Origin: a virus
DNA: 26,228 nucleotides
Reading direction: 5' to 3' (one strand)
IMG/VR virus record: IMGVR_UViG_3300025764_000017
Span: 1-26,228 of that record
Part shown: positions 7,973-14,589 of the stretch, piece by piece
Numbering within the stretch: the first letter of the stretch is position 1
How the letters are laid out: each line of letters begins with the position of its first letter
Translations under genes and position numbers: made by a program
Notes under the pieces: model-generated
The model's database searches: none
What the model saw: only the letters and a program-made list of their open reading frames with translations
Told to the model about the DNA's origin: nothing

Positions 7973-8716
7973 CTACCCAAGTATAATTATTCCATTCACT
8001 TCTGCAATCCGCTTCTCTGCTATCTCGAAATAATTTTTATCCAACTCAAAACCAATGAAGTTTCGCCCCGTGTTGATGCAAGCGATTGCCGTGGTTCCAC
8101 TTCCCATACAGTTATCTAAGACCGAATCGCCCTCGTTGGTGTATGTTCGTATCAAGTATTCGAATAGTGCTGCTGGCTTTTGGGTAGGGTGAAGTGTCCT
8201 TTCTACCTTATCAAATTTCAAATAAGTTTTTGGGTATCTATATCCATTGTTTATGTTATTAGTGGTTTTGTTCATTTTCCCATATGTTCCCTTATTTGTT
8301 GAATCTCTTGAGCAGTTTAGTCTTTGATAAGGTTCACCTTTTTCTTTCTGCGGATTATAAATAGTTTTCTTTTTGCAAAAAACCAAAACACTTTCGTGAC
8401 AAGCAAGTGGCATAATTTTTGCATTTAGATGACCCGTCCCTCTATTCTTAATCCATATCCACTCATACTTAAACATCTTGATGTTACTCATAACCAACGC
8501 ACTTGTAAATGGCTGACTTGCTGTCAACACTATTGCCCCGTTATCTTTTATAATTCTCTTATACTGTTCCCAAAGCGGTTCAAAAGGAATTATCGCATCC
8601 CATTTGCAATTCGTAGTTCCATAGGGTAAGTCACACAGAATCATATCAACGCTTTTATTAGGGATTCGCTTCATACCATCCAGACAGTCCTCATTATATA
8701 TCCTGTTTATTTCCAC
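7973..8716 (-). CDS. Orphan DNA methyltransferase (beta-class, probably N6-adenine)
   Basis: 247 residues, GTG start with GGAGG 10 nt upstream. The catalytic motif IV is DLPYGTT (D29-Y32), and the AdoMet-binding motif I is DNCMGSGTT (from D201). Motif IV before motif I defines the beta group of amino-methyltransferases; DLPYGTT is typical of phage adenine methyltransferases. No restriction enzyme is adjacent, so it probably protects phage DNA from host cleavage or marks it. It sits between the small and large terminase genes and ends 5 nt before TerL. Its C-terminus resembles the second methyltransferase at 20100. Confidence 0.9.
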   Translation of the reverse strand: MEINRIYNEDCLDGMKRIPNKSVDMILCDLPYGTTNCKWDAIIPFEPLWEQYKRIIKDNGAIVLTASQPFTSALVMSNIKMFKYEWIWIKNRGTGHLNAKIMPLACHESVLVFCKKKTIYNPQKEKGEPYQRLNCSRDSTNKGTYGKMNKTTNNINNGYRYPKTYLKFDKVERTLHPTQKPAALFEYLIRTYTNEGDSVLDNCMGSGTTAIACINTGRNFIGFELDKNYFEIAEKRIAEVNGIIILG

Positions 8717-8963
8717 AGGTGTCGTGCCTCCCTCAGCGTAAATTATTACTCCAGAATTTTATAAATTTTTTTCAGATTTTATGGGCGTTGTTCACATACT
8801 CTATATAGCAGCATGCCACCCGGCAACCCGGCCCACCCCCACCCCCTAGGGCGTGCAACCTTGGCGCTTGCAGCGCATCAGACTGTGCCAATGCTTAGCA
8901 AACAAACAATAAATAAACATGACAAGCAAGGTAAGCATAGCATAGGCAGGCAGCCTCGATCAT

Positions 8964-8988
8964 GCAGAGCAGAGCAGAGCAGAGCAGG
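8964..8988. repeat. Tandem pentamer GCAGA x4 plus GCAGG
   Basis: Four exact copies of GCAGA are followed by GCAGG, head to tail, in the non-coding stretch beside the terminase genes. It could bind the small terminase or simply be a slippage microsatellite. Confidence 0.8.
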
Positions 8989-9042
8989 GTAGCACTGTGA
9001 CCATAGGTAGGGCAGCCAAGGCTGTGGCCATAGCATCCAACC

Positions 9043-9071
9043 GTTAGTAACCTAACTGTTAGCGTTCTAAC
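9043..9071. promoter_or_regulatory. Two tandem GTTAG-N4-CTAAC dyads
   Basis: GTTAG-TAAC-CTAAC (9043-9056) and GTTAG-CGTT-CTAAC (9058-9071) have identical arms and different centres, spaced 15 bp start to start. Conserved arms with variable centres are typical of dimeric repressor or activator sites. They lie upstream of the methyltransferase/TerL transcript. Confidence 0.6.
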
Positions 9072-9130
9072 ATCCTAAGCCCTCCTTATATACCTCTATT
9101 ATCTGCCATACTAATATACCAACGAATATG

Positions 9131-9160
9131 CAAAAGCCCGCCGTAGGGCATCCTAGGCGG
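9131..9160 (-). terminator. Intrinsic terminator at the end of the small terminase gene
   Basis: On the minus strand, CCGCC-TAGG pairs with CCTA-C-GGCGG around a 4 nt loop, with one bulged base, followed by GGGCTTTT. The TerS stop codon is part of the stem. It would separate the TerS transcript from the methyltransferase/TerL transcript at least partly. Confidence 0.75.
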
Positions 9161-9791
9161 TGCAATTGTGGGAGAATGGGTCAGGATCCTCTGAATTATC
9201 TGAATCAGTGGGTAATTCGGCAGATTCCGGTCCCGGTCGGGCATACGCGCCGCCAGCATCAGGCAGCAGGTCGATGGTTGCCAGCTCAGCCTCTAAAGCC
9301 AGACGCGCCGATCCGATACGGTCTAACTCAGCCTGGACGGAGGGCAGCTGCACTGTAATAGTCACAGAACCACCAGAGTCTTGCTTAGGTTGTATATAGC
9401 CAGGCATACGGTTGCGGAGGTATAAATCAGCTGCATTGACGTCAGGCGGCGTGTATATCTCACTATTTAGCACGATAACTACCCCATCTTTAGTCATTTT
9501 TTCTTGTTTTACGTTCACAATATCGCCAGTTGCCTTCGAAAACATCGAATTCATTACCAAATTGTTTCTTTCTGACGTTGCGCGCGCGTATAACTCCGAC
9601 AATTCGGGGTAATGCTTTTTATACTCAGCCCACGTATCCTGACATATTCCCAACTTATCAGAAATAGAATATTCTGTGAACCCTTGTTTAAGCCAAGTAA
9701 GAACTTCGGTGAGCCGGGGTTTAACATGCGTATGAAATTTAGTGAAATACTCTCGTTCAACGCCCACAGGCGTCACCATAGGAACGCCCAT
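9153..9791 (-). CDS. terS: Terminase small subunit
   Basis: 212 residues from the ATG at 9791 (MGVPMVTPVG). AAGGAGGTG ends about 8 nt before it; an in-frame GTG six codons upstream overlaps the SD and is unlikely. Residues ~35-75 form a helix-turn-helix-like DNA-binding segment (GFTEYSISDKLGICQDTWAE followed by YKKHYPELSELYARA), characteristic of small terminases that recognise the packaging site. A helical oligomerisation region and an acidic, Pro/Ser-rich disordered tail follow. It is the first gene of the leftward block, directly behind a strong promoter. Confidence 0.85.
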   Translation of the reverse strand: MGVPMVTPVGVEREYFTKFHTHVKPRLTEVLTWLKQGFTEYSISDKLGICQDTWAEYKKHYPELSELYARATSERNNLVMNSMFSKATGDIVNVKQEKMTKDGVVIVLNSEIYTPPDVNAADLYLRNRMPGYIQPKQDSGGSVTITVQLPSVQAELDRIGSARLALEAELATIDLLPDAGGAYARPGPESAELPTDSDNSEDPDPFSHNCTA

Positions 9792-9851
9792 ATATTCCAC
9801 CTCCTTCACAGTTTATTTTTCACAGTTAATCAGTAAACTTTTATTGATTAG

Positions 9852-9880
9852 ATTATAATACCGTGGGGGAAGGAAGTCAA
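9852..9880 (-). promoter_or_regulatory. Leftward sigma-A-type promoter for the packaging/head genes
   Basis: On the minus strand TTGACT (9880-9875), a 17 nt spacer and TATAAT (9857-9852). This is close to consensus, about 60 nt upstream of the TerS start codon. It is the best leftward promoter in the window. Confidence 0.8.
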
Positions 9881-9994
9881 GTGATATTTACACAGGCACG
9901 GGCGGGGCAGATAATAGCTAGGCAGCGGCGCAGAAAGTGCTTAGAGGGCTTATCTCGACGGTTTTCCGGTGATTTCCCCTAGGACATTGATATA

Positions 9995-10044
9995 TAGTAA
10001 CAACAATACATGCTAACCTACTATACATTGTTATTACTATACAT
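9995..10044. promoter_or_regulatory. Operator-like inverted and direct repeats in the divergent region
   Basis: TAGTAACAACAAT (9995-10007) and ATTGTTATTACTA (10027-10039) form an inverted repeat with 12 of 13 matches and a 19 nt spacer. TACTATACAT occurs twice exactly (10019-10028, 10035-10044), 16 bp apart. A further direct pair, TAAGCACTG, is at 10081-10089 and 10100-10108. They lie between the two divergent promoters and fit regulator sites; an origin role is also possible. Confidence 0.6.
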
Positions 10045-10133
10045 ACTTATTTTCTAATACCGTTTTATAAAGAAGTAAAATAAGCACTGAAAAGCTAGTT
10101 AAGCACTGTTTTTGGACTGTTTAAAGAAAAAGC

Positions 10134-10162
10134 TTGCAAACTGATGAATACTATGTTACTAT
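10134..10162 (+). promoter_or_regulatory. Rightward early promoter
   Basis: TTGCAA (10134-10139), a 17 nt spacer and TACTAT (10157-10162), preceded by TGT as an extended -10. It would give a leader of about 120 nt before the regulator at 10290. Confidence 0.65.
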
Positions 10163-10289
10163 GCAGGGAGTGATATACTATTGCTTTCTCTACTGGCAGA
10201 AATAACAATACTACAAAAATACTACACGGGCAGAGAGGGGGTATTATATTAGCATATAGGAGGCAGGGCAGCGAAAGGAGGTGAGAAAG

Positions 10290-10475
10290 ATGGCAAAAAT
10301 GATCGACTTGAAAGAATTCCGGAAAAAATGGGGCTTGACTCAAATAGTCTGCGCTAAAGAAACGGGCGTCAGCTTGCAAGCTTGGCAACTGTGGGAGCGG
10401 GGAGCAAACAAACCCGGATTGGAAAATTGGGAGAAGCTACAGAAGTTTTTGGCACAGTATAAGGAGGATGAATAG
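10290..10475 (+). CDS. Small XRE/Cro-type DNA-binding regulator
   Basis: 61 residues from the ATG at 10290, with a full AAAGGAGGTGA SD 8 nt upstream; the in-frame GTG at 10281 is part of the SD. A helix-turn-helix spans most of the protein (LTQIVCAKETGVSLQAWQLW, then ERGANKPGLENWEKL), as in XRE-family repressors. With no dimerisation domain it is Cro-sized. As first gene of the rightward block it probably acts on the repeats at 9995-10108. Confidence 0.85.
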   Translation: MAKMIDLKEFRKKWGLTQIVCAKETGVSLQAWQLWERGANKPGLENWEKLQKFLAQYKEDE

Positions 10476-10509
10476 ACTGCACAGGAAGCATTAGAAGGGA
10501 GTTGATGAA

Positions 10510-10863
10510 ATGAGGAATGATCTAGCAAGAGATAATGAAGTATCACTTAGACACGAGAGAAGTAGCAAAACGATTTATATTTACACCGAAGCGGGAAAAA
10601 GGGTAAAGCAGCTCGGTCGGCTTTACGATATGGATAACGAATCCGGGGGACCGCGCCAAGCTGCGCATTATCTTCCTGGCGGTGATATGATTCTAACCGG
10701 ACATGAAGAAATTAAAGAAGCATTATTGCATAACCTAATTGAAAAATACGACTTAACCTATGCTGATGGGGAGATAGCCGCTGAGGAAGGCGTAGAAACA
10801 TCGGCACGAGATAAAAAAGTTATTAAAGCAATGAAGCAAGAACTCATAGAGATGTTAAAATAA
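10510..10863 (+). CDS. Hypothetical early protein
   Basis: 117 residues, ATG with SD GGGAG. Contains a basic N-terminus, a beta-rich middle (KTIYIYTEAGKRVKQLGRLYD) and a charged helical C-terminus (RDKKVIKAMKQELIEMLK). No family is recognised. It ends directly in front of a strong terminator, so it and the XRE regulator form a two-gene transcript. Confidence 0.7.
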   Translation: MRNDLARDNEVSLRHERSSKTIYIYTEAGKRVKQLGRLYDMDNESGGPRQAAHYLPGGDMILTGHEEIKEALLHNLIEKYDLTYADGEIAAEEGVETSARDKKVIKAMKQELIEMLK

Positions 10864-10868
10864 TTTCA

Positions 10869-10896
10869 CCCCCGGCCAGCCACCGGGGGTTTATTT
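10869..10896 (+). terminator. Intrinsic terminator
   Basis: CCCCCGG (10869-10875), a 7 nt loop and CCGGGGG (10883-10889), followed by TTTATTTAT. It starts 6 nt after the preceding stop codon and separates the regulator transcript from the next promoter. Confidence 0.85.
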
Positions 10897-11007
10897 ATGC
10901 CAGCCGCCCACCGCACCCCGCGCAGCTACCTGTGTTAATATAGCAGCAGCCCACCGTCTGTGACAGAATACTTTAAATAGTTATATAAATCTGACAGCAA
11001 TATAGTA

Positions 11008-11036
11008 TTGACAGGATATATAGGCGGGTGTATACT
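11008..11036 (+). promoter_or_regulatory. Strong rightward promoter for the early gene array
   Basis: TTGACA (11008-11013), a 17 nt spacer and TATACT (11031-11036): near-perfect consensus. TGACAG occurs three times (10961, 10992, 11009), the last overlapping the -35, so these could be binding sites. The ~55 nt leader contains a small hairpin (CACC..GGC / GCC.GGTG, 11053-11078) before the SD. Confidence 0.85.
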
Positions 11037-11097
11037 ACAGGTAATAGATAGCCACCGGAGGGCAAAAAGTGCCAGGTGACATAAGGAGATTAAAAAA

Positions 11098-11358
11098 ATG
11101 AAAAACATTAATTTAGAGTATGGCCAAGAAGTCAACTATTTAGAACTCAAATCAGATGAACTGGTATGCTTAGCTAAATTCTTGAAACCCTACGGTATCG
11201 AATTAAGATCAACCATGTATAGCGGTAAAACAGATACCTACCGCATCCAAGCCAGAAATCCATTGCTAGACAACGCCCGCTGGTATCCTAACCAAGAAGC
11301 AGGGGAACTGCTCGAAGCCTCCAATTCCGAAATTGCCGGTGGCAGGTGGAAAAGATAA
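11098..11358 (+). CDS. Hypothetical early protein
   Basis: 86 residues, ATG with SD AAGGAG 8-9 nt upstream. Soluble and basic at the end (GGRWKR). A C-terminal Arg/Tyr-containing segment (TYRIQARNPLLDNARWYPN) could contact nucleic acid, but no family is recognised. First gene after the strong promoter at 11008, hence probably highly expressed early. Confidence 0.65.
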   Translation: MKNINLEYGQEVNYLELKSDELVCLAKFLKPYGIELRSTMYSGKTDTYRIQARNPLLDNARWYPNQEAGELLEASNSEIAGGRWKR

Positions 11359-11377
11359 TAGTTTTTTTGCTGAGCAG

Positions 11378-11421
11378 ACGCCTTCGGGCGTTTAAAGCGC
11401 AGACACGTTGCAAGCCGTGTC
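11378..11421 (+). other. Tandem hairpins between early genes
   Basis: ACGCC-TTCG-GGCGT (11378-11391, UUCG tetraloop, followed by TTTAAA) and GACACG-N8-CGTGTC (11402-11421), just ahead of the next SD. The first may be a weak terminator; both may affect mRNA stability or translation. Confidence 0.6.
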
Positions 11422-11445
11422 AGAAAGAAGGAGGAAGTAAGAAAG

Positions 11446-11661
11446 ATGAATGAAATGCAGAGTATGTTCGCCGCCACCGTTGGCGCAGGTGTAGGGTATG
11501 CGGGTTATATGGTTTTAGTTAGAGATGCACAAGGTAAGCGGCGAGACAGTCAAGGCCCTTACAGTTTATACATCGCTCAAATGGTCAAAGAAGAATTCAA
11601 ACAAGACTTACCGCTTTATACTGTGGAAATAGAGGATATGGAAACAGGCGAACTAATCTAA
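11446..11661 (+). CDS. Hypothetical early protein
   Basis: 71 residues, ATG with AAGGAGG about 11 nt upstream. The N-terminus is Gly/Ala-rich and mildly hydrophobic (TVGAGVGYAGYMVLV), possibly a short membrane-touching helix. The C-terminus is acidic (YTVEIEDMETGELI). The family is not recognised. Confidence 0.65.
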   Translation: MNEMQSMFAATVGAGVGYAGYMVLVRDAQGKRRDSQGPYSLYIAQMVKEEFKQDLPLYTVEIEDMETGELI

Positions 11662-11667
11662 TAATTA

Positions 11668-11693
11668 AACCGGGCCGGACGGTTAAATCCGGC
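11668..11693 (+). other. Two mutually exclusive hairpins before the next gene
   Basis: GCCGGA (11674-11679) pairs with TCCGGC (11688-11693). Alternatively AACCG (11668-11672) pairs with CGGTT (11680-11684), which lies in the loop of the first. The two structures cannot form together, and the SD follows within 10 nt. Confidence 0.5.
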
Positions 11694-11707
11694 GAAAGGG
11701 GTATAAC

Positions 11708-12127
11708 ATGAACAGACAACAGAAAGCATACACATTAGCAAAGTCCATCGTTAAACTACTGAGAGAACGCCAAGAGGCAGCAGAACATCGTTATATCATT
11801 GAAAAGGAAATTATGAACGCGGACGGCACAACACCAACAGCAATTTACTGCATTGACGATTCAGAAGCACTCGACCGTTGCAATCTTGATTTTTCCGAAC
11901 TTACTGAATCAAAATCTAACTGGATTGAACTCATGCAAGCAGAGGACAGCCTCAAAGCAGCAGAAGAAAGATTGATTAAATACGGTTTGAACATAATCCC
12001 CGTGGAAATGGATGCCATTAAACAAATTCTCACAAAAAGCTATAAAACAAATTACACGATCCGCCTAAAATTGATTGAATTGATACTTCTCCTCGATACC
12101 GGAACAGTGAAAGGGGCAATAAAATGA
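11708..12127 (+). CDS. Hypothetical early protein, mostly helical
   Basis: 139 residues, ATG with SD GAAAGGGG. Strongly helical and charged; the first half looks coiled-coil-like (LLRERQEAAEHRYIIEKEI) and an EDSLKAAEERLIKYG helix follows. The family is not recognised. Its stop overlaps the next start (ATGA). Confidence 0.7.
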   Translation: MNRQQKAYTLAKSIVKLLRERQEAAEHRYIIEKEIMNADGTTPTAIYCIDDSEALDRCNLDFSELTESKSNWIELMQAEDSLKAAEERLIKYGLNIIPVEMDAIKQILTKSYKTNYTIRLKLIELILLLDTGTVKGAIK

Positions 12128-12336
12128 AAGTCTATGCAACAGATCCGCGTTATGCGGTAGACATTATGGTTATTGACCACGACGAAACCTTTGTAGCAAA
12201 TGCAGTATCCTGTGATGGCGATAGTTACGGAATGGATTCTTTCTGGTTTAACATTGGTTATTTCAAAAGTCTAAAAGCCGCACAGAAGTCGGCAATCCGT
12301 CAAATGGCAGCACATAACTTGGAGGTAAAATTTTAA
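12124..12336 (+). CDS. Hypothetical early protein
   Basis: 70 residues, coupled to the previous gene by ATGA. Beta-rich N-terminus and a helical end (SLKAAQKSAIRQMAAH). No known motif. Its stop shares a base with the next start (TAATG). Confidence 0.65.
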   Translation: MKVYATDPRYAVDIMVIDHDETFVANAVSCDGDSYGMDSFWFNIGYFKSLKAAQKSAIRQMAAHNLEVKF

Positions 12337-12548
12337 TGAAAATCAGAACACTATTAGCAATAACCCGCCAGCCTATAGGCACAGAATGTCAAAGCGATAT
12401 CGTCAGGCTGTGGCTGAAAGAACGCGGCCGCGATTGGGGTTATGACCACTTCGGCAGAATAGTTTTTGATGTAGACGAAAGAAAATATACTCCCGATTGC
12501 GAATTTATTGGGAATGACCTGATGCGAATCTATGTAATACCAGTTTAG
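12336..12548 (+). CDS. Hypothetical early protein
   Basis: 70 residues, start overlapping the previous stop, with GGAGG 13-17 nt upstream inside that gene. A mixed alpha/beta small protein with several Arg/Asp pairs and the segment VRLWLKERGRDWGYDHF. The family is unknown. Confidence 0.65.
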   Translation: MKIRTLLAITRQPIGTECQSDIVRLWLKERGRDWGYDHFGRIVFDVDERKYTPDCEFIGNDLMRIYVIPV

Positions 12549-12561
12549 CCGCACTGAAGAA

Positions 12562-12594
12562 GGCTCTGGAGAGCCGAAACACCCTTCGGGGTGT
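12562..12594 (+). other. Tandem hairpins between early genes
   Basis: GGCTCT-GG-AGAGCC (12562-12575) and ACACCC-TTCG-GGGTGT (12579-12594, UUCG tetraloop) lie back to back in a 97 nt gap. No U-run follows, so this is not a classical terminator; an RNA processing or stability role is possible. Confidence 0.65.
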
Positions 12595-12645
12595 CTGCGG
12601 ATGTCGCGGGCGTAAAAAGGCGCCGGGCATTAGGGAGGGAATAAG

Positions 12646-12822
12646 ATGGAAATATTGGAATATTGGAGCAGTGGGCAAATTAAATACTGGATTGACATTG
12701 ATAATCCGTTATTTGGTCGAAGTTTATGGAAACGAAACAAAAATGGCGAGAGCCATTTGATCAAGGATATTCCGGCAAAATTCAAAAAGTATTTTCAAAC
12801 GCAGAAGGAGGAAGCCAAATGA
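12646..12822 (+). CDS. Small hypothetical protein
   Basis: 58 residues (MEILEYWSSGQIKYWIDIDN...), ATG with SD GGGAGGG 8 nt upstream. Aromatic N-terminus and a basic helical C-terminus. The stop overlaps the next start (ATGA). No family is recognised. Confidence 0.65.
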   Translation: MEILEYWSSGQIKYWIDIDNPLFGRSLWKRNKNGESHLIKDIPAKFKKYFQTQKEEAK

Positions 12823-13163
12823 AATACAAGCTAGCTAAAACATCAAAGCCCGGTTACATCGTCACAGATGACCGGGAGTTCGATCCCGAACGCTGCACCG
12901 ATGGCGGTGCTTATCGTTACACTATAACCTTTGTTCCCCAAATTCACGACTGGAAAGTCGTTTTCGGAACATCTTCTGATTTTCCCTATTGTCGCACGGG
13001 TGGCGAGTTTCGCGATTGTGATCGCTGCCAATTTGCTTGCAACTTCTTCCGGGCCGACGATCCGGCACAGTTTACTGCCGATTGGTTGGGGTATGATGTT
13101 GATGAGGTGGTACCTTTTGGTATCAGCGTGAAAGCAAAAGATGTTATCGAATGGGAGAAATAA
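12819..13163 (+). CDS. Hypothetical protein with a possible zinc site
   Basis: 114 residues from the ATG at 12819, with AAGGAGG upstream and ATGA coupling; an earlier in-frame ATG at 12726 lies inside the previous gene and has no SD. Contains CRTGGEFRDCDRCQFAC, a four-Cys cluster that could hold zinc. The family is not recognised. Confidence 0.7.
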   Translation: MKYKLAKTSKPGYIVTDDREFDPERCTDGGAYRYTITFVPQIHDWKVVFGTSSDFPYCRTGGEFRDCDRCQFACNFFRADDPAQFTADWLGYDVDEVVPFGISVKAKDVIEWEK

Positions 13164-13164
13164 A

Positions 13165-13314
13165 ATGAAATGCTACACCGTCACCCTATACGATGCAGAA
13201 CGAAAAATCTATTTCGCGTTGATGCAATGCGCGGCAACCGAGAAAGCCGCGAAGCTGAAGGCAGCGGAGAAAAGCAATTATCAGGCGATCGGTGCAAGAA
13301 GAATAAAGGGGTGA
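13165..13314 (+). CDS. Small hypothetical protein
   Basis: 49 residues, ATG one base after the previous stop, with GGGAG upstream. A beta segment (MKCYTVTLYDAERKIYFAL) is followed by a basic helix rich in Ala/Lys. It resembles in shape, and slightly in sequence, the 70-residue protein at 12124. Confidence 0.6.
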   Translation: MKCYTVTLYDAERKIYFALMQCAATEKAAKLKAAEKSNYQAIGARRIKG

Positions 13315-13320
13315 GGTAAA

Positions 13321-13554
13321 ATGTTTGTTTGTAAAAAGGGGTTTGAAGTAAAAGCACTGTGTTCAAATTCTCACTATATCGGCACTTGGTCCCATGATTT
13401 GGGGCCGTATTGCCGCCTTTCTGTGTATTACAAGAACATGAAAGAAGCAGAGGAAGCATTAAGGAGCAAGAATTTTACTCACAGGTCCTGTGTAGAAAAT
13501 GATTATTGTTCCGGGGAATCCGGCTGCCAAATTAAGGAGGTTAAAAATGTTTAG
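13321..13554 (+). CDS. Small Cys-rich hypothetical protein
   Basis: 77 residues, ATG with SD GGTGAGG. Six Cys residues spread along the chain (MFVCKK, ALCSN, PYCRL, RSCV, DYCSG, SGCQ), possibly metal-binding. The helix KEAEEALRSK resembles helices in neighbouring proteins. Overlaps the next gene by 8 nt. Confidence 0.65.
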   Translation: MFVCKKGFEVKALCSNSHYIGTWSHDLGPYCRLSVYYKNMKEAEEALRSKNFTHRSCVENDYCSGESGCQIKEVKNV

Positions 13555-13750
13555 ATATTACCTAACACAAAGGCCACCCGGTCCGGGGTGTTTCCCTTCC
13601 GGCGCGGTAGCTATCTCAGATTACAACGATAAAATATTTGTTCCGGAGATAGGCCAATACGCATGGGGATGGGTAGAATACGAGCTACCCTTGAACAGAA
13701 AACAGATTTATGACTACGAATTAAAGAAAGGTAATGGTAAAATCAAATGA
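13547..13750 (+). CDS. Hypothetical early protein
   Basis: 67 residues from the ATG at 13547, with AAGGAGG 7 nt upstream; an earlier in-frame ATG at 13499 has no SD. Contains a Pro/Gly-rich N-terminus (RPPGPGCFPSG), then a charged end. Coupled to the next gene (ATGA). Confidence 0.65.
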   Translation: MFRYYLTQRPPGPGCFPSGAVAISDYNDKIFVPEIGQYAWGWVEYELPLNRKQIYDYELKKGNGKIK

Positions 13751-13917
13751 GCGAATTTATCCAGCACATCAGCGAGTTATACCCGCTCTGGCAATCGGCC
13801 AGTCTATATCCCAAGGTCGTCTCGGCGCTGCTACTTTTCTCACCGGTGATTTTCACGGTCATCGGCATAACGGTTATCACGATTCAAATCAAGAAAGGTG
13901 GAAAATGGACGGATTAA
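13747..13917 (+). CDS. Small membrane protein
   Basis: 56 residues, coupled to the preceding gene by ATGA. An N-terminal amphipathic segment, one clear transmembrane helix (about residues 25-48, rich in Val/Leu/Ile) and a basic tail (KKGGKWTD). Could be a holin-like, superinfection or membrane-anchoring protein; none is proved. Confidence 0.65.
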   Translation: MSEFIQHISELYPLWQSASLYPKVVSALLLFSPVIFTVIGITVITIQIKKGGKWTD

Positions 13918-13997
13918 ATATTTTGATGCTCATCTGTTTGATTATCGTTGGAGCCATACTAGCGATCGTAAATTATAGGGAGGTAACTAAAAAATGA
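13905..13997 (+). CDS. Very small membrane peptide
   Basis: 30 residues (MDGLNILMLICLIIVGAILA...), ATG with AAAGGTGG 3-10 nt upstream, overlapping the previous small membrane gene by 13 nt in another frame. Almost the whole peptide is one membrane helix with a basic end (REVTKK). The next gene overlaps by ATGA. Confidence 0.55.
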   Translation: MDGLNILMLICLIIVGAILAIVNYREVTKK

Positions 13998-14587
13998 GTT
14001 ATAGCGGATTGTGGTTAATAGACAAAGATTACTTTGGCGAAGAAACAAAAAAATACGGTAATTCGTGGTTATTTTCACCAATTGCATGGGATACATTATT
14101 GAAAAAATATATACCTAGTGAAGAATCATCTTTTATGGCTACATTATCGCGATATGACGGTAACAAGACAGATAACATGCTTAACGCTTTGATAAATAAT
14201 TCTACAGAGCAAGCGGACCGGGTTGTGTGGGAAATATCAAATCAGCAAGTATTTTTTTCCGAAGATAAGAAATTCATATCCGATAGCATCAAAAGGTTTT
14301 TTGCAATCAATCAAGAATACTGTAAAAATTTGATTGTAAACTCGGAACGCTGGAATCAAATTGCAGAGGATATAGCAAATATTGATGAAATAGAATATCC
14401 TTATTTTGTTTTTAAAAATACTAGTTGTGACGATAATATAGAGTATTGGTTTACAGTGTGCGGTGAAGATGATTGTCAACCGCAATCTTTGCGCGATGTA
14501 GAAACAGTTGTCACGGAATTTGTGGTTATAAACAATGAAACAATAGTTGATTTTATAACCAACACAGGATATTTGAGAGGAGAATAA
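13994..14587 (+). CDS. Hypothetical protein
   Basis: 197 residues, ATGA overlap with the preceding peptide, SD GGGAGG. Acidic and soluble, rich in aromatic and Asn residues, and visibly more AT-rich than its neighbours, suggesting a separate origin. No motif recognised. It ends 2 nt before the next regulator. Confidence 0.75.
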   Translation: MSYSGLWLIDKDYFGEETKKYGNSWLFSPIAWDTLLKKYIPSEESSFMATLSRYDGNKTDNMLNALINNSTEQADRVVWEISNQQVFFSEDKKFISDSIKRFFAINQEYCKNLIVNSERWNQIAEDIANIDEIEYPYFVFKNTSCDDNIEYWFTVCGEDDCQPQSLRDVETVVTEFVVINNETIVDFITNTGYLRGE

Positions 14588-14589
14588 AA

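Larger units (their letters stand above)
8717..9130 (-). other. Non-coding stretch between small terminase and methyltransferase
   Basis: About 430 nt with no supported gene on either strand. It contains a five-copy GCAGA/G tandem repeat (8964-8988), two tandem dyads (9043-9071), a short GCGC-TTGCA-GCGC hairpin (8864-8877) and a C-rich patch near 8830-8855. On the minus strand TTCGTT-N17-GATAAT occurs near 9097-9125, a weak promoter candidate. Its place beside the terminase genes makes it a candidate packaging (cos/pac) or regulatory site; this is inference. Confidence 0.5.

Noticed and set aside
8964-8988. Tandem repeat as a CRISPR array
   Set aside because: Units are 5 bp with no spacers and no cas genes.
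12726-12818. N-terminal extension of the protein at 12819
   Set aside because: The upstream ATG lacks an SD and lies inside the 58-residue gene 12646-12822, whereas ATG 12819 has AAGGAGG and ATGA coupling.
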